The notes below the pieces were generated by a model, which saw nothing but the letters and a program-made list of their open reading frames with translations, was not told where the DNA came from and did no database searches. Below are positions 16,863 through 24,024 of a stretch of DNA of 40,000 nucleotides, piece by piece. A program made the position numbers and the translations under genes. The DNA is from Symbiodinium natans (Eukaryota > Sar > Dinophyceae > Suessiales > Symbiodiniaceae). The stretch is from NCBI GenBank assembly GCA_905221605.1, contig CAJNDS010002290.1:157501-197500 (forward strand), written 5' to 3'. Position 1 is the stretch's first letter. Each line of letters begins with the position of its first letter.

Positions 16863-17381
16863 AGTTCGGGGAGATGGCCCCTGAACCCTAAACCCTAAAC
16901 CTAAACCCTAAACCCTAGACCCTAAACCCTGGACCCTAGACCCTAGACCCTGGACCCTAGACCCTAAACCCTAAACCCTAAACCCTGAGATGGCCTATGG
17001 CCTTTCCTGCTACAGCACTTGCAATGATCTCCGGGTAGAGAACCAGGCTGCGGATGGAGCCCACCGAAATTTCCGAAATGGGGGGGTTTAGGGTTTAGGG
17101 TTTAGGGTTTAGGGTTTAGGGTTTAGGGGCACCTTATTGGGGTCCTTCTTGTAAGGGGATCCCGCTATGTCGCGGTTTACTTTCAGCGTTCCATCTTCTG
17201 CCTGAAGCGCCCATCCCTGACCAGCTTGCACGGACACTGTAATTCATCAGAAAGGAAGATTGACTTTGACCTCGCCCTCTTTCGTCTGTCTCTCAAAGGT
17301 GTGGGGTGGCACAGGCTACCATGTTCTACAGGGAGTCTCGGGTTTAGGGTTCATGTCACCTGCCGCAGTAAGGACGCGTAA
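16863..17381 (+). CDS. gene with telomeric array at a 9-bp direct repeat, 5' end missing
   Basis: Exons 16863-16879, 16996-17085 and 17187-17381 sum to 99 codons plus TAA. Reading: FGEMAYGLSCYSTCNDLRVE then NQAADGAHRNFRNGG; after a GT-AG intron, RSIFCLKRPSLTSLHGHCNS, ERKIDFDLALFRLSLKG and VHVTCRSKDA. The first join removes a CCCTAAA/CCCTAGA array plus one copy of GAGATGGCC (16871-16879 = 16987-16995), 116 bp in all, and makes a continuous Cys-containing frame. The donor at 17086 is formed by G-run plus TTTAGGG. The last exon runs through a TTTAGGG-like GGGTTTAGGG near 17340 in frame. No family recognised. Confidence 0.5.
16871..16995 (-). repeat. CCCTAAA/CCCTAGA array flanked by 9-bp direct repeat
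   Basis: GAGATGGCC is repeated exactly at both edges. The array mixes CCCTAAA, CCCTAGA and CCCTGGA. It is best explained as an insertion with target-site duplication. Confidence 0.75.
17081..17128 (+). repeat. TTTAGGG array
   Basis: Six units in the intron 17086-17186. Confidence 0.95.
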
Positions 17382-17422
17382 ATTCTTGTGGGTCAAGGTC
17401 AGTCGTACAGCGAAACAAAAAG

Positions 17423-17487
17423 TTCCACCGTCTGCCTGAGCTTCAGGCCCAACGTGTTTGTACTTGAAGTCCGACGGTAGCGATCCG
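17423..17487 (+). other. exon-like island
   Basis: A frame reading STVCLSFRPNVFVLEVRR runs from an AAAAAG acceptor to CGACG|GTAGCG. No partner exon fixed. Confidence 0.3.
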
Positions 17488-17618
17488 GAAGTACAGTGGC
17501 TGCGCCTCTGTTGTTTTGGTTCAGGGTTTAGGGTTTAGGGTTTAAGGGTTTCTTTGTTCAACATCTTCGCAGTTGTAGGAAGTCTTCCGGACCGCACGCG
17601 CGATTAGGTTCATTCTAG

Positions 17619-17721
17619 ATTGGAGTGTCGTCCCTGTGGACGAGCACGGATGACTTTGGCCCCCCTGTCGAGGGCATTGATGTCCGAATTGAGTCGAACA
17701 GGCGATCCTCTTCCAGCCCGG
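17619..17721 (+). other. strong exon-like island
   Basis: After GTTCATTCTAG the frame reads IGVSSLWTSTDDFGPPVEGI then DVRIESNRRSSSSP, 34 codons, and ends CCCGG|GTTTAGGG at an array edge. Product unknown. Confidence 0.4.
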
Positions 17722-17764
17722 GTTTAGGGCCTTAGGGTTAGGGCTTAGGGTTCAGGGTACCCCC

Positions 17765-18064
17765 GACAGGAGTTTTGAGCGCTGATGCGCTGATGTGCAA
17801 GAGCGGTGGACCAGTCCGGTGTTTATGGTGCCTGGACACCCATTTGAAGGATCAAAACGCCTTCTGGTGGGCTTGAGTAAGAACTTCACGGAGTCCAGAT
17901 CAAAACGCAAAGAAGCAGGAAGGAAGCTCGCGTCACAAGGGCGCGCAGCATCCTGTTCCCAGCCATATACCTGCTGCCCACGCGATGCAAAGAAGGTAGC
18001 AGGTTTTGTGGGAAATTGTGCTAAACCCTCCTCAACTCTGAGCCAATACAAACACGAACCTTAA
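17765..18064 (+). other. open region, competing frames
   Basis: Three + frames and one - frame are open over parts of this stretch. One + frame reads CKSGGPVRCLWCLDTHLKDQ (Cys-rich); another reads VPGHPFEGSKRLLVGL up to GTAAGAAC, a consensus donor at about 17878; a third gives SILFPAIYLLPTRCKE before GAAG|GTAGCAG. Probably one or two real exons, but which frame cannot be settled. Confidence 0.3.
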
Positions 18065-18608
18065 ACCTTAAACCCTTGAACTCTAAACCCTAAACCCCTA
18101 AACCTTAAAGCCTAATTAGACCCAAAACCTTAATTAAACCCTAAACTTCCCGGACTGAAGGGGGAAGGCACTCTGGAAGTTGTCGCAAACCGGCAGTGAT
18201 CTCTTCTAGAGGAGGGTTTAGGGTGTAGGGTTTAGGGTGTAGGGTGTAGGGTTCAGGGTTTAGGGTTTCGTACTTTGGGGTAGATTCTGGGGAGGTCCTA
18301 TCTGTTGAATGCAATACCCACTCCATAGGCCCCGGGCATAGACGTGTTATTCAAGACTCTTCAAGACTTCCTAAACCCTGAAAACTAAGACCCTAAAACC
18401 CTCAAAACCTTGAACCCTCAACTCTAAAAACAAAGCCCAAAACCCCAGGTAAAGCATCCGAAGCCAAGATTTTCTGATCGTCCAAAGCCCTAAACCCCCA
18501 AATCCAAAGCCCACAACCCCAAGTCCAAAATCCGAAGCCCAGGATTTCTCATCGTCTACAGCCCTAAGACCCTCCTAAATCCCAAACCCGAAAATCCGTC
18601 GAGCTCAG
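18065..18608. other. degenerate CCCTAAA-like intergenic DNA
   Basis: Scattered CCCTAAA, CCCGAAG and AACCCCAAA relics with unique pieces. One 18-codon island at about 18150-18205 is open on both strands (+ GLKGEGTLEVVANRQ; - EITAGLRQLPECLPPSVRE). Nothing firm. Confidence 0.6.
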
Positions 18609-18686
18609 GCCCTTTCTGCCTATGCCCAGTGGCTGGCGGAGAGTTTGAACCGCCACGGCGAGCGCTTCTTGAATCTTCATGCCAGA
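18609..18686 (+). other. strong exon-like island
   Basis: After GAGCTCAG the frame reads ALSAYAQWLAESLNRHGERF then LNLHAR, a helical segment. The downstream boundary could be a GA donor (GCCA|GACC). Confidence 0.4.
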
Positions 18687-18932
18687 CCTAACCCTACAAA
18701 ACCCTGTAAACCCGACAAAACCCGAGAAGCCCCATAAACGATACCTCACAAAACCCTAAATCTTAAACCCATATCCTGTAAACCCAAGAAACCCTACACC
18801 TCCCAAACCCAAAGGAAAACTAAATCTTAAACCTACGCCCTCAATATAAACCTTATCAGCCCTTTAACCCCCATAAACCCTATACATCCTCTAAATAAAC
18901 CCTGTACACCCTATTCACCCTTAAAACCCGAT

Positions 18933-19022
18933 AAGCCCTGTAACCCCTGTAACCCCTGCAAACCCTGTAAACCCTGTAAACCCTGTAAAACCCTGTAAAC
19001 CCTGTAAACCCTGTAAACCCTA
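18933..19022 (-). repeat. CCCTGTAAA nonamer array
   Basis: About nine CCCTGTAAA units with one extra A. Confidence 0.95.
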
Positions 19023-19030
19023 AGCCTCGC

Positions 19031-19195
19031 TATGTATGTAGGTACTTGGAGGTTCATGGTACTTACAAACCAATTATAACTGTACTTGTAACTGTACTTA
19101 TACCCATATTAGGGCACTTAATGGGCTTGTAAGTGGGTTATAAGTACAGTTATAATTGGTTAATAAGTACCATGAACCTCCAAGTATGTATGTAT
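19031..19195. mobile_element. MITE-like element with 45-bp inverted repeats
   Basis: Arms 19043-19087 and 19142-19186 are reverse complements with two mismatches; the 54-bp centre is also partly palindromic. TATGTATGTA-type sequence sits on both sides, as expected for a target duplication. No coding capacity: a non-autonomous DNA element or a hairpin-forming repeat. Confidence 0.85.
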
Positions 19196-19268
19196 GAACG
19201 TATGTATGAGTTTTCGTGACTGCACCCTGCCACAAGTGTGGGTAACAACCCAGTGCCACAGCATCTCA

Positions 19269-19382
19269 GTTTTGGGGAATTTGGGGTTTAGGGTTTAGGG
19301 CTAGGGTTTAGGGTCAAGGGTTTAGGGTTTAGGGTTTAGGGTTCAGGGTTTAGGGCGAGGGTTTAGGGCTCTCCCCCAAAAC
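19269..19382 (+). repeat. TTTAGGG array between 9-bp inverted repeats
   Basis: GTTTTGGGG (19269-19277) and CCCCAAAAC (19374-19382) bracket a TTTAGGG array containing TTTAGGGC and TCAAGGG variants. This may be a second inverted-repeat element carrying an array. Confidence 0.7.
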
Positions 19383-19384
19383 AG

Positions 19385-19471
19385 TGCAAGAAGGCTGTTG
19401 GAGGATGTTCGAAGCACAAGTCTGGAGCCCTGAAGCCAGAGATGGGGCACCCAGTAGTCCTCGGCATGTAA
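19385..19471 (+). other. probable terminal exon
   Basis: After CCCCAAAACAG the frame reads CKKAVGGCSKHKSGALKPEM then GHPVVLGM and stops at TAA 19469-19471. A short upstream island (about 19209-19240, FRDCTLPQVW before GTAACAAC) joins in phase. Cys and Lys are frequent. Product unknown. Confidence 0.45.
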
Positions 19472-19592
19472 ACCCTAAACCCTAAACCCTAAACCCTAAA
19501 CCCTAAACCCTAAACCCTAAACCCTAAACCCTAAACCCTAAACCCTGAACCCTGAACCCTAAACCTGAACCCAGAATCCTAAACCCTAAACC
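19470..19592 (-). repeat. CCCTAAA array
   Basis: About 12 CCCTAAA units, then CCCTGAA variants. Confidence 0.96.
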
Positions 19593-19613
19593 CTCTGCGC
19601 TTGGGGCACCAAG

Positions 19614-19682
19614 GCCAAGAGCAGCACGCCCGAGAAATCACTGCGGTACGTGAAGCGGACGACTCAGCAGTTCACGCTTTGA
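19614..19682 (+). other. probable terminal exon
   Basis: After GGGCACCAAG the frame reads AKSSTPEKSLRYVKRTTQQF then TL and TGA 19680-19682; the frame also extends upstream (CAWGTK). Product unknown. Confidence 0.4.
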
Positions 19683-19687
19683 TGCAG

Positions 19688-19800
19688 GGTTTAGGATTTA
19701 GGGGGTTTAGGGTTTAGGGGTTTAGGCCGGTTTAGGGTTTAGGGTTTAGAGTTTAGGGTTTAGGGTTGAGGGTTGAGGGATGAGGGTTTAGGGTTTGGGT
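19688..19800 (+). repeat. TTTAGGG array, degenerate
   Basis: TTTAGGG with TTTAGGGG and TTGAGGG variants. Confidence 0.92.
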
Positions 19801-20017
19801 CATCGGGTGTATACGCGTGAGGGGCTACGTTAACAATAGTGCTTGCTTTTGTCAAGAAGGAAGGAAGCCAAGGGGCTTTAGGGTTTAGGGGTTAAGGCCT
19901 CCTTGCAGTTCTTCAAGACCCTCTTCAGCTAGAGAATTGCTGCTCGAGATCGCAGTGATTTTTACTTTTGTTGTGCTTAGTTGAGTGGGCGAGGGCCGGA
20001 AGCCACTGCCGGTGGAT

Positions 20018-20106
20018 AAACCCTAAACCCTAAACCCTAAACCCTAAACCCTAAACCCTAAACCCTAAACCCTAAACCCTAAACCCTAAACCCTAAACCC
20101 TAAACC
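20018..20106 (-). repeat. CCCTAAA array
   Basis: Twelve units. Confidence 0.97.
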
Positions 20107-20454
20107 GGGAAACTCTTGATCTTCAGACCTCTCCAAAAACTACAAAGAAGCTGCGAGCCTTCCAGGGCGAAGGCCTCCTAAACCCTGAACTCCAAAACCG
20201 ATTCCACGCCCTAACACCCAAACCCCGAAATTCTAGACTTTCACATTCCAGCTGCCAAATACACTCCCTCACAGGGGCGACATAGGGCCTAAATTTTTAG
20301 GGCAGCCCAGGGCGGGCTCCTTGCTAAAGCAAGGGCTTCCGCCCTGGCGGGCACACAGAGGGGCGTTGGCCGATTTAAGAGCCAGGCGGTCCGAGAAGTC
20401 GCACGGTGTGGGTTGTGGGTTCTCCACGGAAACCCTAAACACCTAAACCCTAAA
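20107..20454. other. unique stretch with weak exon-like pieces
   Basis: TSPKTTKKLRAFQGE (about 20125-20170, possible GC donor) and FKSQAVREVA (about 20370-20400) are open on the + strand. CCTTGCTAAAGCAAGG at about 20321-20336 forms a hairpin. Nothing firm. Confidence 0.5.
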
Positions 20455-20535
20455 CCTTACACCCCAAACCCAAACCCTAAACCCTAAACCCTAAACCCTA
20501 AACCCTACACCCTAAACCCTAAACCCTAAACCCCA
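20455..20535 (-). repeat. CCCTAAA array
   Basis: About 10 units with CCCTACA variants. Confidence 0.95.
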
Positions 20536-20551
20536 ATGGTCTAGAGTTCAG

Positions 20552-20656
20552 GCTGCGGCCGTGGGCGCCACCGCTCTTGTGGAGCTCCGGGCAGCTGTGT
20601 CCACCGGGCTGCAGCTTTGTATCTTCAGGGCGTTTTCAGGAAGCCCTAAACCCTAA
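20552..20656 (+). other. exon-like open frame
   Basis: After GAGTTCAG the frame reads AAAVGATALVELRAAVSTGL then QLCIFRAFSG and stops within the next array (TAA 20654-20656). Ala- and Leu-rich, likely helical. Product unknown. Confidence 0.35.
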
Positions 20657-20735
20657 GCCCTAAACCCTAATCCCTAAACCCTAAACCCTAATCCCTAAGC
20701 CCTAAACCCTAAACCCTAGACCCTAAACCCTAGGC
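20645..20735 (-). repeat. CCCTAAA array
   Basis: CCCTAAA with CCCTAAT, CCCTAAG and CCCTAGA variants. Confidence 0.94.
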
Positions 20736-20940
20736 CCGCTTGCTTCTTGTCGATGTAGGGTTGTGTTTTTTTCGGGGCTGTTTAAGGGCAGCGTGCGAAT
20801 TAGGGAATTAGGTGCCCTGTGTGATCCCGTATTGGGAGGTATCTATATGGTACCTAGCTTCCCTAATGCCCAAAACTATGAGCTTCAAGTCGTAAGCAAG
20901 CCCCTTAAGAGAGAGAGTCGCAAAGTGGGAGGAGCGCTAC

Positions 20941-21031
20941 CCTAAATCCTAAACCCTAACCCTAAACCCTAAACCCTAAACCCTAAACCCTAAACCCTAA
21001 ACCCTAAACCCTAAATTACCCTAAACCCTAA
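20941..21031 (-). repeat. CCCTAAA array
   Basis: About 11 units. The preceding GCAAAGTGGGAGGAGCGCTACCC recurs at 21840-21862. Confidence 0.95.
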
Positions 21032-21524
21032 TGTTGAGGTCACATTTATCAAGGGGGTGGGGGGTGGCAGTAGCGGGAAGTATTTTGGCCGGGATTTTGC
21101 CCGAAAAGTCTGTTTCATGAAGAATTTCCATTATGTTAGGCTGTTGGGAGCCTGAAACCCCATTTTGATGGGGTGGTAATCAAAAAATGGGTGACAATAG
21201 TGAGAAGGTTCCCGGGAGAATTTCCCAAATATGCTTCCGAGAGAACTGCTGTTGCGAGCTCTTTTCAATCGAGGCAGAGACCGCACGGCTGAGAGTGTGT
21301 CACTTCAGCAGAGGGCATAGTCTGGCTCAGAAATCCTGATCTTCGCGGCCAACCCAAAAGCATCGATTCCTTCTTCAAAACCTTTAAAAAAAACCAACCC
21401 AAACAAATCCGCCTAGGCTACCCCTTACGAGACCTCCAAATCGCAATAATCAAGGGTGACATCAATAAAGTCCGGCGAGCGGGGTGGGTGCCGGTCTGGC
21501 TCTCTCTAGTACTACTAGGTACCC
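21032..21524. other. unique non-array stretch, nothing identified
   Basis: About 490 bp with a short hairpin (CCCCATTTTGATGGGG near 21158). No convincing exon, RNA gene or repeat family was found. Confidence 0.6.
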
Positions 21525-21615
21525 CTAAACCCTAAACCCTAAACCCTAAACCCTAAACCCTAAACCCTAAACCCTAAACCCTAAACCCTAAACCCTAAAC
21601 CCTAAACCCTAAACC
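21525..21615 (-). repeat. CCCTAAA array
   Basis: Twelve units. Confidence 0.97.
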
Positions 21616-21642
21616 GACTACCCAGAAGCCGACCAGAAGAGG

Positions 21643-21740
21643 CCACCCCCCCCCCCCCCCAAGGCTTATTATTGCCACCCGGACCCTTTCAAAGTTTGTT
21701 TGGACCCAGCGCCGGAACAAATCCGGGGGGGGGGGGGGGT
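21643..21740. repeat. poly-C and poly-G pair
   Basis: About 17 C and, 63 bp later, about 16 G on the same strand, with CCACCC/GGGTTG flanks. They could pair as a long G:C stem or form separate G-quadruplex and i-motif structures. Confidence 0.9.
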
Positions 21741-21785
21741 TGATTATCGCGACCCCAACATTAAACCCTAAACTCTGAAGCTCAG

Positions 21786-22190
21786 GCAGAATCAGCTGGA
21801 TGCCATCGTCTCGAAGCTCCAGCGCCTGGAGGAGGAGCCACAAAGTGGGAGGAGTGTTTACCCTAAACGCGAAACCCTAAAGCCCAAACCCCAAACCCCA
21901 AACCCTAAACCAGTACTGGTCCCTGAAGAAGGAGGCAAATGCCTTAAACTTCAATGTCTGGACTGTTGGGGTGGCTGGTCGTTTTGGGGGGGTACCCTGG
22001 CCGGCTCAGGCGATCAAAAACGCGTTGTTTCAAACTTTGCAAGCCCTTCCCGGACCCGCCTGGGGGTGGGATTGTGGACCCTCCCCCTTGTCGGACCCCG
22101 CCCGACCATGCCCTCGCATGAAGCTCGACCCGATGCCTTTCCCACTCCCACGAGGTCCGGAGAAGCTATAGTGGTATTGTGAGTTTTGAT
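21786..22190 (+). other. coiled-coil exon and following open region
   Basis: 21786-21844 reads QNQLDAIVSKLQRLEEEPQ (heptad-like) between AGCTCAG and CAAA|GTGGGAGG. From 21912 (after AAACCAG) two + frames stay open: one reads YWSLKKEANALNFNVWTVGV and ends at TAG 22169-22171; the other reads VPEEGGKCLKLQCLDCWGGW and ends at TGA near 22190. Only the second is phase-compatible with the coiled-coil exon. Confidence 0.4.
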
Positions 22191-22205
22191 CTAAATCCTG
22201 AAAAG

Positions 22206-22377
22206 AATATATTCGGGTGACTTTGCCACCTTCGACGGCGGGGGGGCGTGGGAGAAAGGTGTTAGAGAGGCCCTCCACGATCGGGCCTTCTCACGGCGCG
22301 ATGCCTTCAAGGCCCTGCTGAAGACCCTCACATTTACAGCTCTTGCGCCATATTACAGCCAACTCAGCCAACCCTAA
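22206..22377 (+). CDS. probable terminal exon, 56 codons
   Basis: After CCTGAAAAG the frame reads IYSGDFATFDGGGAWEKGVR, EALHDRAFSRRDAFKALLKT and LTFTALAPYYSQLSQP, stopping at TAA 22375-22377 inside the first CCCTAA. It is one of the longest continuous islands in the middle of the window, with typical GC-rich third positions. Product unknown. Confidence 0.5.
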
Positions 22378-22439
22378 ACCCCAAAACCCCAAAACCCTGA
22401 ACCCTAGCCCGAATCGCTAATCCCTACACCCCAAATCCC

Positions 22440-22767
22440 GAGATAATCCCCAAACCCTAAACACGGAACCCTATCTCGAGGCATCTCCTTCTTGGGCTCA
22501 TGTCGGCAATTCATCGTATGAATCACGGGTTCTGTATGAAGTATTGTATTTGCATGAAGTATATGACTTCCCCAAACAGTTAACTATATTGAGTATGTTG
22601 TAGTATCCATATTGTTCGTATTCGTTTTATTGCTTCATTGAAAGATGATGCTTATGGTCGCTTTACCTTTATATTCGCTATATGTTGGCTTCACTACTTG
22701 TATGTTTTGTTTGCTTTGTATTTCATAGAACGCTTGTATTCATAATATAGTCTAGTCTTTCATAAGG
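22440..22767. other. AT-rich unique block
   Basis: About 320 bp of markedly higher A+T than its surroundings, free of telomeric units, with TTGTATT and ATATG motifs. No clear ORF. Possible origins are a decayed transposon, organellar-derived DNA or an AT-rich intron. Confidence 0.6.
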
Positions 22768-22826
22768 GTTTAGGGTTTAGCGTTTGGGGTTTAGGGTTTA
22801 TGGTTTAGGGTTTAGGGTTTAGGGGT
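22768..22826 (+). repeat. TTTAGGG array
   Basis: Seven units with variants. Confidence 0.93.
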
Positions 22827-22943
22827 TGCAACCACGGTGGCAGTGGGAGGATGAGGTCTTAAGGCAGAGAGGACAAAGCTCAGGGAAGTCTGATCTAACC
22901 CGGTTTCGGGTTTCGGGTTTAGGGTTTAGGGTCTAGGGTTTAG

Positions 22944-23028
22944 GGAAATCTGGGTGCTTTATGGAGCATCCCAGCATGCGAGAAGTGCCGGATGCTTTGA
23001 CACAGACGCGCTTTCATCAGATGCTCAC
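22944..23028 (+). other. exon-like island with array-derived acceptor
   Basis: The acceptor is the last TTTAG of an array (22941-22943 TAG). Frame: SGCFMEHPSMREVPDALTQT then RFHQMLT, ending CTCAC|GTCAGACC, or running on to a TAA at 23045-23047. Confidence 0.4.
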
Positions 23029-23033
23029 GTCAG

Positions 23034-23322
23034 ACCCTAACCCCTAAACCCTAAACCCTAAACCCTGAACCCTGAACCCTAAACCCTAAACCCTAAACCC
23101 TAAACCCTAAACCCTAAACCCTAAACCCTAAACCCTAAACCCTAAACCCTAAACCCTAAACCCTAAACCCCCTAAACCCTACCCTAAACCCTGAACCTTA
23201 AACCCTAAACCCTAACCCTAAACCCTAAACCCTAAACCCTAAACCCTAAACCCTAAACCCTAAACCCTAAACCCTAAACCCTAAACCCTAAACCCTAAAC
23301 CCTAAACCCTAAACCCTAAACC
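23034..23322 (-). repeat. long CCCTAAA array
   Basis: About 38 units with a CCCTGAA patch and a disrupted centre (23167-23220). Confidence 0.98.
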
Positions 23323-23333
23323 CGAACAGACAG

Positions 23334-23971
23334 GACCTCGAAGCTACGAAAGTCGAGCTTGCCGAGGTTGCCATTGTCATTTGCACGTGAGAGAGTTCAA
23401 GCCCTAAACCCTACACCCTAAACCCTAAACCCTAAACCCTAAACCCTAACCCCATGGTTTGTGGTTGGCCAAGATTTGCGTGAACTTGGCCCAGCTGCCG
23501 CATACCCGGGCGTTTGCCGCGGAGTGCAATATATGATAAGGCACCTTGAGGGGTTTAGGGTAGAGGGTTTAGGGTTTACGGTTTAGGGTATAGGGTTTAG
23601 GGTTTAGGGTTTGGGGTTTGGGGTTTGGGGTTTAGGGTTTAGGGTTTAGGGTGTATGAGATACTCCTCTGTGATAAAATTATCTAGTTATCATTTCATAT
23701 CTAGATATTTCAGAAGACACTACGGAGCTTATATCATCTGGCTTCGGATTGAGCAGCCCTACGCCCTAAACCCTAAATCCTAAACCCTAAACCCTAAGCC
23801 CTAAACCCTAAGCCTGAGCAGGTCGTCATTGACAAGGAGGGCAGCCAGATTGAGCTCCGATCCGAGGTCGATGCACTCAAGCAGATGCTTCTGGGCAGCC
23901 TCGGAAGTGTTTGGTTTAGGGTTCAGGGTTCAGGGTTCAGGGTTCAGGGTTTAGGGTTTAGGGTTTAGGGT

Positions 23972-24024
<53 letters not shown>

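Noticed and set aside
17299-17314. 16-bp GT-AG intron
   Set aside because: Too short to be spliced; the exon reads through in frame to a stop at 17379-17381.
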